From positions 1-21,785 of the forward strand of contig CAZIFW010000037.1 in assembly GCA_964538275.1 (NCBI GenBank): a stretch of DNA of 21,785 nt, given 5' to 3'. Within the stretch, counting starts at the first letter, position 1; every line of letters starts with the position of its first letter. The DNA comes from CANIGN01 sp964538275 (GTDB taxonomy: Bacteria > Bdellovibrionota > UBA2428). The notes under the pieces were generated by a model. It saw only the letters and a program-made list of their open reading frames with translations, was not told the origin of the DNA and made no database searches. Shown here one piece after another: positions 7,981-16,853 of the stretch. Both the position numbers and the translations under genes were made by a program.

Positions 7981-8304
7981 TTAATTTAGATCGGTCTTTT
8001 TATTGATCAAAAGCGAGCCTAAAATAATGCCCACCGGAATACCGACTCCCATGGCTTTTGTAGAAAAACCCCATTTTTGGCAAAAATACAAAATTGCGCA
8101 GGCCAGAACGATTTTACCCGTCCACAAGGAAGCAAGGCCCAAGGCCTGGCTGAAGCTCCAACTTAGGTTGGAATCCCCTTTTTCGTTCTGCTGAGCCGAA
8201 TCCATGAGCTTAAAAGTCCGTTTTAGGATGTAAGCACCCCCAAAAATTAAAAAAAGCCCGGTTCCAAAACCAATTAAAAAGGCCGCAATAATTTCGCTAT
8301 TCAT
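7981..8304 (-). CDS. Small membrane protein in the position of AtpI (ATP synthase assembly-type protein)
   Basis: A 107-residue protein with three hydrophobic segments: about 5-27 (FLIGFGTGLFLIFGGAYIL), 55-76 (LGLASLWTGKIVLACAILYF) and 84-101 (AMGVGIPVGIILGSLLI). A polar stretch lies between the first two. AtpI-family proteins are small, poorly conserved membrane proteins encoded just before atpB that help c-ring assembly; position and topology fit, but sequence alone does not prove it. The start at ATG 8304, just after the hemL stop, is preferred. A TTG at 8322 overlapping hemL is possible. The gap to atpB is 61 bp. Confidence 0.65.
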   Translation of the reverse strand: MNSEIIAAFLIGFGTGLFLIFGGAYILKRTFKLMDSAQQNEKGDSNLSWSFSQALGLASLWTGKIVLACAILYFCQKWGFSTKAMGVGIPVGIILGSLLINKKTDLN

Positions 8305-8308
8305 ACCT

Positions 8309-9589
8309 TTAGAGTTCCTCAAAAACTTGATTCATCTTATCAAGAAGTTGCTCTTTTACGGGCAGGTGCGCCATAGACAAGAAATAAGCTTCAAAAGGAG
8401 AGGGCGGTAGCATGATTCCAAAATCAACCGCTTTCCAAAAATAACGACTAAACATTTCATAATTTATGTCGCGTGTATCAGCTGCGTTTTTAGGACAGTC
8501 TTTGCGAAAGTGTGTGCTCAGCATGGATCCACATCTTTGAACAGAAACGGGAATGCCCTTTTTCTCTGCTGCTTTTACAATAACTGCTTCGAGTTCCTGT
8601 CCTAACTTTTCCAATTCGGGGTAGGGATTCACTCTCTCAATTTCAGAGAGCATCGCCAATCCCGCACTTACTGCGAGTGGATTTCCCGAAAGAGTTCCTG
8701 CTTGATAAACTTTTCCAACAGGTGCAAGTGTTTCTAAAATATTTTTAGGTGCGGCTAGAGCCGCAAGAGGTAATCCGCCGCCTACAATTTTACCAAAACA
8801 CAAAATATCTGGAGTGACTCCAAATCTACCGTGTGAAGAATTTTTTGCTACTCGAAAGCCCGTCATGACTTCATCAAAAATCAAAAGCGCTTTGTGTTTT
8901 TGAGTGAGTGCGCGAGCTTCCTTTAAAAATTCTTGATCCGGGAGCACGACTCCCATGTTACCCATAACAGGTTCAAAAATTATGGCAGCAATCTGTGATC
9001 CAAAATCATCAAAAACTTTTTTGAGAGCTTGAACATTATTAAAAGGAATAACTTTTAAAATATCTGCCAAGGCTTTTGGAAGTCCTGCTGAATCTGGCTC
9101 CGCCTCTTCGCTCAATGTTGCCAAACCACTTCCTGCATCAAACAATAAAGAATCAACATGGCCATGATAATGACCAGAGCATTTAACAATAATTTCTCTT
9201 TGAGTATGCCCCCTGGCCAAACGAATTGCCGACATGCAAGCTTCGGTGCCCGAACTCAAAGCGCGAACTTTCCAATCTGCAGGTAAAAAGGAAAGTATTT
9301 TTTCTCCCCACAAAATTTCTTTTTCGCTGGTCATTCCAAAACATAAACCCTTTTGAATATTTTCAGAAAGGGCTGCAAGAATGGGCTCGTAATGATGTCC
9401 AAACAAATGAGGGCCGTAGCTCATCACTAAGTCGAGATATTCTTTGCCTTCAACGTCTTGAATGAAAGCGCCCTTGGCAGATTTTGCAATAATGGGATTA
9501 CCTCCCACACGCTTAAAGCTTCTCACCGGAGAATTTACTCCCCCCACAAAAACTTTATTTGCTAAATTCTGCCACTTTTCTTTATTCAT
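8309..9589 (-). CDS. hemL: Glutamate-1-semialdehyde 2,1-aminomutase
   Basis: A PLP enzyme that converts glutamate-1-semialdehyde to 5-aminolevulinate in the C5 tetrapyrrole pathway, in the cytoplasm. Its 426 residues match the family length. Visible motifs are GGVNSPVRSF (16-25) near the N-terminus, SSGTEACMSAIRLAR (112-126), which binds the cofactor phosphate, SGHYHGHVD (138-146), IFDEVMTGFR with Asp239 for the PLP ring nitrogen, and CFGKIVGGGLP with the Schiff-base Lys267. AGTLSGNPLA follows. It starts 6 bp after the gyrA stop with no good ribosome binding site, so translation is probably coupled to gyrA. hemA is not in the window. Confidence 0.97.
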   Translation of the reverse strand: MNKEKWQNLANKVFVGGVNSPVRSFKRVGGNPIIAKSAKGAFIQDVEGKEYLDLVMSYGPHLFGHHYEPILAALSENIQKGLCFGMTSEKEILWGEKILSFLPADWKVRALSSGTEACMSAIRLARGHTQREIIVKCSGHYHGHVDSLLFDAGSGLATLSEEAEPDSAGLPKALADILKVIPFNNVQALKKVFDDFGSQIAAIIFEPVMGNMGVVLPDQEFLKEARALTQKHKALLIFDEVMTGFRVAKNSSHGRFGVTPDILCFGKIVGGGLPLAALAAPKNILETLAPVGKVYQAGTLSGNPLAVSAGLAMLSEIERVNPYPELEKLGQELEAVIVKAAEKKGIPVSVQRCGSMLSTHFRKDCPKNAADTRDINYEMFSRYFWKAVDFGIMLPPSPFEAYFLSMAHLPVKEQLLDKMNQVFEEL

Positions 9590-9595
9590 ATTTTT

Positions 9596-12103
9596 TTAGT
9601 TTATGGGAGCTCCAGAACCATTTGTTTCTGCTGCCACTACTTCTTCATCAACAATTTCACGAGTGATCGCAAAAGCTTTTACGGTCTCGCCTTCATCCAT
9701 GTTGATGACTCTCACTCCTTGAGTGTTTCGACCAATCTCACGAATTTCTGCAACTGGAGTTCTTATTAATTGCCCAACGTTACTGATAATAATGACATCT
9801 TCGCCGTCTCTCACAAGTTTTACGGCTACAAGATCGCCAATCTTATCTGTCACTTTAATATTGATAATTCCAGAGCCACCGCGACCTTGAGTGCGGTATT
9901 CGTTAAGAGGCGTACGCTTTCCATATCCTTTGGTGCTGATACTTAAGAGAGATAGAACGCCTTTGTCGTTGGCTTCTGTAGGAATAACTTCCATTCCCAC
10001 AACTTCGTCGTTGTCATCAAGCTTGATGCCTCTTACTCCGCGTGCATTACGACCCATATCGCGCACATCATCTTCTCCGAAGCGAATACTTTGACCTAAC
10101 TTCGTTGCAAGAACAACATCTTGTTTTCCATCTGAGAGCGTTGCCTTGACCAATGCGTCGCCATCATCAAAAGCGATGGCAATAATTCCGGCAGTTCTTA
10201 CGTTTGAGAACGCCATCAAGTCTGTTTTCTTAATAACGCCTTGTTTAGTTGCCATCACAATGTATTGGCCTTCTTCAAATTTAGTCACTGGAAGAATAGA
10301 TAGAATTTCTTCTCCTGCCACTAATGAAAGCATTTGAACAAGAGGGCGACCACGAGCCGTGCGACTCATCTCAGGAATCTGATGCACTTTCAACCAATGC
10401 AAACGACCCTTGTTTGTAAAGCACAACAAGTAACTCAAAGTACTTGCAACAAAGATGTCTTTGATAAAATCATCTTCTTTGCCAGTGTCTGCGCCTTTAA
10501 TTCCTTTACCTCCGCGACCTTGAGAGCGGTAAGATTCTGTTGAAGTACGTTTGCAATAACCAGAGTTTGTAATGGTCACAACAACTTGTTCGTCTTGTAC
10601 AAAATCTTCTACGTTAAAGCCTTTGTCATCTTCGAGAGAAATCTCAGACTTTCTCTTATCTCCATACTGCTCAAGCATTTCATTGATTTCAGCTTTAATA
10701 ACTTTCATCAATTCAATGTCGCTACTAAGAATAAGGTTAAGACCTTCAATTTCTTTTTTAATTTCTAAAATTTCATCAATAAGCTTTTGAGTTTCAAGAG
10801 CCGTAAGTCTTTGAAGTCTCATATCCAAAACGGCTTGAGCTTGTTTTTCACTCAGTGAGAATTGAGCTTGTAAGCCTTCTTTTGCTGACTTGGCATCTTT
10901 TGCTTTTTTCAAAAACTCTACAACAGCATCGATGTTATCGAGTGCTATTTTTAATCCGTCCAAAATATGTTCGCGTTCTCTCGCTTTTCTTAAATCAAAA
11001 ACTGAGCGCTTGGTAATAACGTCTTTTCTATGATCCAAGAATGCAACGAGTGCATCTTTCAATGAAAACAATCGAGGACGACCATTTTCAATGGCCAACA
11101 TGATTACCCCAAAATTTGTTTTCAACTGTGTCTTAGCGTAGAGGTTGTTCAAGATAATCTGAGAAGCTTCGCCGCGACGAAGTTCAATAACAACACGCAT
11201 ACCTTCGCGACTACTTTCATCGCGCAAGTCTGTAATGCCTTCGATTACCTTATCGCGCACGAGATCTGCAATGTTTTCAATCCACGTTGCTTTATTCACC
11301 TGATAGGGAAGCTCTGTTATCACAATAGCTTCTTTGTCTTTGCCGATAGTTTCAATGTGCGCGCGGCCTTTCATTGTGAAAGAGCCTTTGCCATATTTAT
11401 AGGCTGCGCGGATACCTGAAATGTTTGAAATAATACCTGCTGTGGGAAGATCTGGTCCGGGAATAATTTTGAAAAGTTCTTCAAACTCTATATCGGGATT
11501 ATCTGCAATAGCGAGAGCCCCTTTGAGCACTTCTGAAATGTTGTGAGGAGGAATGTTTGTGGACATCCCCACGGCAATACCACTGCTACCATTTACCAAA
11601 AGGTTTGGAAGTCTTGTGGGTAAAACTTTAGGTTCATGCATGGACCCGTCGTAGTTGGGACCAAACTCAACGGTTTCTTTTTCTAAGTCCGCAAGCATGT
11701 CGCCTGAAAAACGAGTCATGCGCGATTCCGTATACCTCATGGCGGCTGGACTATCTCCGTCGATAGAGCCGAAGTTACCTTGACCGTCTACCAGAGTGTA
11801 ACGCTGTGAAAATTCTTGCGCCATACGAACCAAGGCGTTGTAAACAGCAGAGTCGCCGTGAGGGTGATATTTACCAATCACGTCACCCACGATACGTGCG
11901 GACTTTAAATACTTTTTATCGTAAGTATTTCCCAAGCCGTACATCGCATAAAGAATGCGGCGGTGAACAGGCTTCAAGCCATCGCGTACATCGGGTAGCG
12001 CACGACCGGCAATAACCGACATGGCATACTCAAGGTAAGCTCCCTGCATTTCTTCTTCAATTTTGATATTTTCAATGTTTTCTGGCTTCACTTCTGTCGT
12101 CAT
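9596..12103 (-). CDS. gyrA: DNA gyrase subunit A
   Basis: The breakage-reunion and wrapping subunit of gyrase; with GyrB it introduces negative supercoils. Of its 835 residues, the winged-helix region has GRALPDVRDGLKPVHRRIL (33-51) and the catalytic tyrosine is Tyr124 in AMRYTE. A GyrA-box, QGRGGKG (528-534), supports gyrase over topoisomerase IV. The C-terminal beta-pinwheel repeats are visible (for example TQGRGGSGI near 775) and the tail is short and only mildly acidic. In the quinolone-contact loop HPHGDSAVYN the Ser equivalent to E. coli Ser83 is kept (Ser85), but the position equivalent to Asp87 is Asn89. It is separated from gyrB by one aminotransferase gene; an AGTAGGT ribosome binding site precedes the ATG. 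Confidence 0.98.
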   Translation of the reverse strand: MTTEVKPENIENIKIEEEMQGAYLEYAMSVIAGRALPDVRDGLKPVHRRILYAMYGLGNTYDKKYLKSARIVGDVIGKYHPHGDSAVYNALVRMAQEFSQRYTLVDGQGNFGSIDGDSPAAMRYTESRMTRFSGDMLADLEKETVEFGPNYDGSMHEPKVLPTRLPNLLVNGSSGIAVGMSTNIPPHNISEVLKGALAIADNPDIEFEELFKIIPGPDLPTAGIISNISGIRAAYKYGKGSFTMKGRAHIETIGKDKEAIVITELPYQVNKATWIENIADLVRDKVIEGITDLRDESSREGMRVVIELRRGEASQIILNNLYAKTQLKTNFGVIMLAIENGRPRLFSLKDALVAFLDHRKDVITKRSVFDLRKAREREHILDGLKIALDNIDAVVEFLKKAKDAKSAKEGLQAQFSLSEKQAQAVLDMRLQRLTALETQKLIDEILEIKKEIEGLNLILSSDIELMKVIKAEINEMLEQYGDKRKSEISLEDDKGFNVEDFVQDEQVVVTITNSGYCKRTSTESYRSQGRGGKGIKGADTGKEDDFIKDIFVASTLSYLLCFTNKGRLHWLKVHQIPEMSRTARGRPLVQMLSLVAGEEILSILPVTKFEEGQYIVMATKQGVIKKTDLMAFSNVRTAGIIAIAFDDGDALVKATLSDGKQDVVLATKLGQSIRFGEDDVRDMGRNARGVRGIKLDDNDEVVGMEVIPTEANDKGVLSLLSISTKGYGKRTPLNEYRTQGRGGSGIINIKVTDKIGDLVAVKLVRDGEDVIIISNVGQLIRTPVAEIREIGRNTQGVRVINMDEGETVKAFAITREIVDEEVVAAETNGSGAPIN

Positions 12104-12118
12104 GATTTTTACCTACTG

Positions 12119-13276
12119 CTAAGCAATTGCTCCTTTTAAGGTTTCAATTGCATGTTTCATTTCTTCTGGTGTGTTGTATGCGTGCGGAGAAAGCCTTAAA
12201 ACTTTTCCTTCACTTAAAGGCGCGGGCCTTAAGGCATGAGATATTTTTTCTTTACTAAGAGCTTCTGAAAAACGAAGGATTGGAAACTTGGGGTGGTTCA
12301 TAGATAAATGTGGGCCCGTATTTGCTCCACCATGAACAACAAAGCCAAGTTCACTTATCCCTTCTTTAAGAACTTTTCGAAGTTCATGTGATTTTTTCCA
12401 TAAGTTATCCACAGAGTAATCTGAGATAATTTTGAGTGATGGAATAGATCCTAATACACTATGGAAAGAAGGCGTGCCTTGCTCAAAACGACGCACACCT
12501 TCCAATGGAAGTTTTTCAATAGAGGGGGCATCTTCAAAGCTGCCATAATTGAGTGCGCCGTGAAGAACGGGTGCAACTTTTGAAGCAACAGATTCTTTTA
12601 TCACTAAAAAACCTGCTCCCGGAGGACTGCACAACCACTTATGCATACCTCCGCAGAGAATATCCACATTCATTTTGTGGAAATCTATGGGATAAATCCC
12701 AGCTGACTGAATAACATCTACAACTACAATGGCTCCAACTTTATGAGCCGCTTTAGCAATCTCAGAGATATCCATGAGATATCCACAATCACTTTGAATA
12801 TGTGAAACGGCAACAATCCGAGTTTTGCTTGTAATAGAAGAAATAACTTTTTCTAAAGAACGGCTAAGGTCATATTCTGCCTTAACTATAATCAGTTTTG
12901 ACTGATATCGTTTAGATCGCGCTACCCACGGATAGAAATTGGCAGGGTAATCGTTTTCAAAAATAACAATCTCTTCGTCTTTTTGATGTTCATAACCATC
13001 GGCAACAAACGAAATAGAAGCCGAACAATTAGGGGTCCATGCAATTTCATTTGCAGATGCACCTAAAAGATTCGCCAAGAGCGTTTTAGATTCATCCCAA
13101 TCTGCAAAAACTTGGCCTAAACAATTAGGACCATCTTTAGCTAATTGGTAATTAACTTCCTCTAATTTTTTTAAAGTATTTTTGGGCAAAAGACATAGGC
13201 CCGCATTGTTCAAGGGAACATGTGTGGGTTGATCTAGAAAAAATTCCTTGCGGAAAGCTTCAATATCTTTTGCCAA
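12119..13276 (-). CDS. Class V PLP-dependent aminotransferase (SufS/epimerase-like), without the desulfurase Cys loop
   Basis: A 385-residue fold-type I PLP enzyme. Seen are the substrate-end motif PLNNAGLCLLP (21-31), SHIQSDCGYLMD (158-169), VDVIQSAG with Asp187 and Gln190, GGMHKWLCSPPG with Schiff-base Lys213, RRFEQGTPS, and VLRLSPHAYNTPEE near the C-terminus. These fit the NifS/SufS/isopenicillin-N-epimerase group. The C-terminal Cys-containing loop that gives cysteine desulfurases their activity is not present, so desulfurase function is unlikely and the substrate is unknown. The start is TTG at 13276 with AAGGAA 5 bases upstream. It lies between gyrB (9 bp) and gyrA (15 bp) in the same direction, so it is almost certainly co-transcribed with them. 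Confidence 0.85.
   Translation of the reverse strand: MAKDIEAFRKEFFLDQPTHVPLNNAGLCLLPKNTLKKLEEVNYQLAKDGPNCLGQVFADWDESKTLLANLLGASANEIAWTPNCSASISFVADGYEHQKDEEIVIFENDYPANFYPWVARSKRYQSKLIIVKAEYDLSRSLEKVISSITSKTRIVAVSHIQSDCGYLMDISEIAKAAHKVGAIVVVDVIQSAGIYPIDFHKMNVDILCGGMHKWLCSPPGAGFLVIKESVASKVAPVLHGALNYGSFEDAPSIEKLPLEGVRRFEQGTPSFHSVLGSIPSLKIISDYSVDNLWKKSHELRKVLKEGISELGFVVHGGANTGPHLSMNHPKFPILRFSEALSKEKISHALRPAPLSEGKVLRLSPHAYNTPEEMKHAIETLKGAIA
12392..12413 (+). promoter_or_regulatory. DnaA box with TTTTTTCC at 5-bp spacing, inside the aminotransferase gene
   Basis: TTTTTTCC (12392-12399), five bases (ATAAG), then a perfect DnaA box TTATCCACA (12405-12413). The spacing equals that of the composite units in the origin; the left part matches AGTTTTCC at 6 of 8 positions. 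It is coding on the other strand (VDNLWKK), so chance is possible. Confidence 0.4.
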
Positions 13277-13285
13277 GTAAATTCC

Positions 13286-15709
13286 TTAAACGTCGAGATT
13301 TCTCACTCGAAGCGCGTTTTCTTCAATAAATGTTCTACGAGATTCAACATCGTCTCCCATAAGAACAGAGAAAATGCTATCTGCTGCAGCCGCATCATCT
13401 ACAGTTACTTTTAAGAAAGTTCTCATAGTAGGATCCATGGTAGTTTCCCAGAGTTGTTCAGGGTTCATTTCTCCTAAGCCCTTATAACGTTGGATAGAAA
13501 ACTTATCGCGACTCTTACCTAAAACCATTTCTAAAAGTTGAGTGGGGGACTTAAAGTATTCTGCTTTTGTAGGATCGCTTGTATCAGCAAGTTTAAAAGG
13601 TCTTCCACCCAATTCTTTTACAAATCCGCAAAGTCGAATAGCTTCTTGAGTATCTGGATTTTCTAAAAAGTCTTTTGAAAATTCAGTGGCAAAACGTGCG
13701 CCTTGGTTACGCGTTTCAATTTTAAGCATGTAATAGCCTTCATGCGTTTTATCTTTTTCAATTTTGAATTCGCAATCAGTGCTTTCTTTTTTAACTTCTT
13801 CTGCGATGAGCTTAAGAGCAGCTTCTGATTTTAAGTTTTGCTCCTGAATATGCCCATCTAAGAAAAGAACCGACAATGCTTTTGCATCACCTTTACGACT
13901 AATAACTCTAAAGACATTATCAAATTTTTGCATCTGCAAAAGTATGCGTTTGGAATCACTTGCTGATAGCGCTAACCCACTATGATTCACTAAGTGATTT
14001 AACTCTAAGCTTTCTTCTAATAGAATGGATTGTAATTCCTTATCGTCTTTAACGTATTGTTCATGCTTACCCTTTTTAATTTTATAAAGAGGTGGTTGAG
14101 CAATGTATAAATGTCCGCGTTCAATCAGTTCTGGCATTTTACGATAGAAAAATGTGAGAAGAAGTGTGCGAATGTGAGCTCCGTCTACGTCCGCATCTGT
14201 CATGATCACAATTTTGTGATAACGAAGTTTTGAAATATCAAAACCATTTCCAGATTCTTCTAATCCAGTACCAAGAGCTGTAATAAGAGCCCGGATCTCT
14301 TCATGTCCCAACATTTTATCAAGACGCGATTTTTCTACGTTAAGAATTTTACCTCGCAATGGAAGAATGGCTTGAGTTTTGCGATTGCGACCCTGTTTTG
14401 CAGAACCACCCGCAGAGTCACCTTCTACGAGATAAATTTCACATTGTGCCGGATCTTTCTCTTGGCAGTCTGCCATTTTTCCGGGCAATCCTGAAAACTC
14501 TAATGCACTTTTTCTGCGTGTGAGTTCGCGTGCTTTCTTAGCAGCCATACGAGCGCGTGCGCCCTCGATAGCTTTTGTAATAATACGTTTTGCGTTAGCA
14601 GGATTTAATTCAAAGTATGCAGAGAGTCTTTCAAAGGTTCCTTTTTCTGCAAGGCTTTTAATTTCTGAGTTACCGAGTTTTGTTTTAGTTTGACCCTCAA
14701 ACTGAGGTTCGCGAACTTTTACACTGATAACGCAACTTAAACCTTCACGACAATCTTCGCCTTCAATAGAGTCGTCATTATCCTTCAATAGTTTGTAGTG
14801 AATTCCGTATTTGTTAATCGCGCGCGTAAGAGCTGTTTTAAAACCCATTAAGTGCGTGCCGCCTTCTGCGGTATTGATGTTGTTGGCAAAAGTGAAAATA
14901 TTTTCTTTGTAAGAATCGTTCCACTGCAAGGCCACTTCAATTTCGGCATCAGGAGTTTTTTCTTCAAAATAAATAGTCTCGTGTAGTTTTTGACGAGTCT
15001 TATTTAAATATTCTACGAAACTTTTAATACCTTCTTCGTAGTAAAATTCTGCTTCTTTATCTGAACGCTCATCTTTAATGATGATGCGTAATTTAGGATT
15101 TAAGAACGCAAGTTCTCTTAAGCGCGCAGAAAGAGTTTCAAAGCTGTATTCTGTAACTTCAAAAATTTCTACGTCGGGTTTGAAACTTACTGTAGTTCCA
15201 TTTCCTTCAGCATCACCTTCTTGTTGAAGGGGATAGCGAGTAACACCGCGATCAAATGCGATGGAGTATAAATGACCATTTTTTTTGATTTTTACTTTTA
15301 GCCACTCAGAAAGAGCATTTACACAACTTACACCTACTCCGTGTAGACCACCTGAAATTTTATACGCTTGTCCTTCGAATTTTCCACCTGCGTGTAGTTT
15401 TGTTAGTACAACTTCTGCAGCTGAAATTCCTAAATCTTCGTGGATATCTACGGGAATACCGCGACCGTTATCTTCAACGGTAATAGAGTTATCAACGTGT
15501 ATGGTGATTTTTACCGTATTACAAAAACCCGCCAACGCTTCGTCGACAGAGTTATCCACGACTTCTTGTACGAGGTGGTGAAGTCCACGTACACCCGTAT
15601 CTCCGATATACATACCGGGGCGTTTTCTTACGGCATCGAGCCCTTCAAGAACTTTAATTTTCGAGGCGTTATATTCGTCTTTATTTATCTGCTTTTCGTC
15701 TTGCGTCAT
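13286..15709 (-). CDS. gyrB: DNA gyrase subunit B
   Basis: The ATPase subunit of gyrase. The 807 residues show the GHKL ATPase (EVVDNSVDEA 49-58, DNGRGIP 80-86, GLHGVGVS 121-128) and a transducer domain ending near 400. The TOPRIM domain has VEGDSAGGSAKQGR (418-431, Glu419) and TDADVDGAHIRT (494-505). A roughly 170-residue insert (about 540-715) follows, as in Gram-negative GyrB, then QRYKGLGEMNPEQLW and the C-terminal DVESRRTFIEENA. The ATG overlaps the recF stop by 4 bp (ATGA), indicating translational coupling. It is part of the dnaN-recF-gyrB-aminotransferase-gyrA-hemL run. Confidence 0.98.
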   Translation of the reverse strand: MTQDEKQINKDEYNASKIKVLEGLDAVRKRPGMYIGDTGVRGLHHLVQEVVDNSVDEALAGFCNTVKITIHVDNSITVEDNGRGIPVDIHEDLGISAAEVVLTKLHAGGKFEGQAYKISGGLHGVGVSCVNALSEWLKVKIKKNGHLYSIAFDRGVTRYPLQQEGDAEGNGTTVSFKPDVEIFEVTEYSFETLSARLRELAFLNPKLRIIIKDERSDKEAEFYYEEGIKSFVEYLNKTRQKLHETIYFEEKTPDAEIEVALQWNDSYKENIFTFANNINTAEGGTHLMGFKTALTRAINKYGIHYKLLKDNDDSIEGEDCREGLSCVISVKVREPQFEGQTKTKLGNSEIKSLAEKGTFERLSAYFELNPANAKRIITKAIEGARARMAAKKARELTRRKSALEFSGLPGKMADCQEKDPAQCEIYLVEGDSAGGSAKQGRNRKTQAILPLRGKILNVEKSRLDKMLGHEEIRALITALGTGLEESGNGFDISKLRYHKIVIMTDADVDGAHIRTLLLTFFYRKMPELIERGHLYIAQPPLYKIKKGKHEQYVKDDKELQSILLEESLELNHLVNHSGLALSASDSKRILLQMQKFDNVFRVISRKGDAKALSVLFLDGHIQEQNLKSEAALKLIAEEVKKESTDCEFKIEKDKTHEGYYMLKIETRNQGARFATEFSKDFLENPDTQEAIRLCGFVKELGGRPFKLADTSDPTKAEYFKSPTQLLEMVLGKSRDKFSIQRYKGLGEMNPEQLWETTMDPTMRTFLKVTVDDAAAADSIFSVLMGDDVESRRTFIEENALRVRNLDV

Positions 15710-16845
15710 ACTATGGAATCTCGATCCAAAATCTTTCCATTCACTATATAGGATTTAGGTATCTTGGCAAACATTTTGGAGTAGAGATTTGAGCTTCCAT
15801 TTGACTCTAAAAATGACTCTTTTGTACCGGTCAAAAACACTTGTCCCTGAGAAGAAAATAATCTCTCCAGAAGGGCTTTACGGTGGTGCTCATCAAGTTC
15901 ACTCGAAAAATCATCCACGAAGAAGAGAGGTTCCTCTAGATTTCGCTCTCTGATCCACTGCGCATGACTCCATCTGAGAGCCATTGCTAGGATGCGTGCC
16001 TGGCCCTGCGAGGCTGAGCTGCGCGCTGGAACATCTCCCAGTAGAATTTCAAAATCCTCTCTATGAGGACCATAATTTGTTCTTCCTGTGTAAAAGTCCT
16101 TTTCAAAACTTATCCCTAAGTTGTTCACATATTCTGTTACTGTGGGTATCTCTTGGAAAACTTTCCATTGTGTATTCACACGACTCGTGTGGAATATCTC
16201 GTGGATAACTCTTTCAAAAATCTTTTTGTACTCTGGCCAGCTTTCTTCTCGAAGTTGCAACAAACTCACACCTTCACGCGCTAAAAGTACATCCCAGTGT
16301 TGAATTTGAGTTTTTAGTTCCTTAGAAACCCCTTTATCGCGTGCTTCTTTGAGCAGAATATTGCGATTTTTGAGGGCTTTTTCATAGTTATCCAAGTGTT
16401 CTGCGTAACCTGGGACTCCATCTGAAAGCACATCTTCTACGTAACGGCGACGTTCTTCAGGTTGACCACGCACTAATTGATGATCATCCGGAGAAAAAAC
16501 AACAATCGGATGTTTTACTTTAAGGTGAGATGCGGGCAGTTTTTTTTCGTTGAGTAAAAAACGCACAGATTGCCCTTCCTGCCGCATTTCTACCTGATGT
16601 TGGTTCCCTAGCTCTGTTTGAACGCGAATTCGCACGCCTAGGCCGTTTCCGTGCGCAGAAAGCCAATCTTTTTTGCCCGAGTAATAGCGAAAAGACTCCC
16701 CGCGAAGGGTTACATACAAACTTTCTAGAAAATTTGTCTTTCCTTGGGCGTTATCTCCTAAAAAGAGATTGATCTTTTCTGTGGATAAGTAAGGGATATC
16801 TTTTAAGTTCCGAAATGAACTTATAAAAACTTCTTCAATCTTCAC
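15706..16845 (-). CDS. recF: DNA replication/repair ATPase RecF
   Basis: RecF is an SMC/Rad50-like ABC ATPase that binds gapped DNA and helps RecOR load RecA. The 379 residues carry Walker A GDNAQGKT (30-37), a family-typical VFSPDDHQLVRG segment with RRRYVEDVL, the ABC signature region SASQGQARILAMALRW (about 283-298), and Walker B LFFVDDFSSELD (about 315-326). The start is GTG at 16845 with no strong ribosome binding site; AGGG about 16 bases upstream is part of a composite DnaA-box element in the 30-bp gap to dnaN. The 3' end overlaps gyrB by 4 bp. Conserved order with dnaN and gyrB supports the call. Confidence 0.97.
   Translation of the reverse strand: MKIEEVFISSFRNLKDIPYLSTEKINLFLGDNAQGKTNFLESLYVTLRGESFRYYSGKKDWLSAHGNGLGVRIRVQTELGNQHQVEMRQEGQSVRFLLNEKKLPASHLKVKHPIVVFSPDDHQLVRGQPEERRRYVEDVLSDGVPGYAEHLDNYEKALKNRNILLKEARDKGVSKELKTQIQHWDVLLAREGVSLLQLREESWPEYKKIFERVIHEIFHTSRVNTQWKVFQEIPTVTEYVNNLGISFEKDFYTGRTNYGPHREDFEILLGDVPARSSASQGQARILAMALRWSHAQWIRERNLEEPLFFVDDFSSELDEHHRKALLERLFSSQGQVFLTGTKESFLESNGSSNLYSKMFAKIPKSYIVNGKILDRDSIV
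16159..16180 (+). promoter_or_regulatory. Degenerate composite DnaA-box element in recF
   Basis: AACTTTCC (16159-16166), five bases, then GTATTCACA (16172-16180). This matches the origin unit at 6 of 8 and, against TTATTCACA, 8 of 9 positions with the same spacing. It lies in coding sequence (VNTQWKVF on the minus strand). Weak evidence. Confidence 0.2.
16780..16801 (-). promoter_or_regulatory. Composite DnaA-box element near the recF start (perfect box, weaker octamer)
   Basis: On the minus strand, AGATATCC, five bases (CTTAC), then a perfect DnaA box TTATCCACA (plus-strand TGTGGATAA at 16780-16788). The octamer matches AGTTTTCC at 6 of 8 positions. The spacing and the CTNAC spacer resemble the origin units. 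It lies in the first codons of recF. Confidence 0.4.
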
Positions 16846-16853
16846 AGTTGAAA

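Noticed and set aside
12766..12787. AGATATCC, 5 bp, ATATCCACA resembling the composite DnaA-box unit
   Set aside because: It arises from two neighbouring GATATCC codon stretches (YLMDISE on the minus strand) and the box part is itself imperfect, so chance is the simpler explanation.
15440..15751. 103-codon plus-strand open frame opposite gyrB
   Set aside because: It lies wholly antisense to well-conserved gyrB and recF sequence and has no family resemblance.
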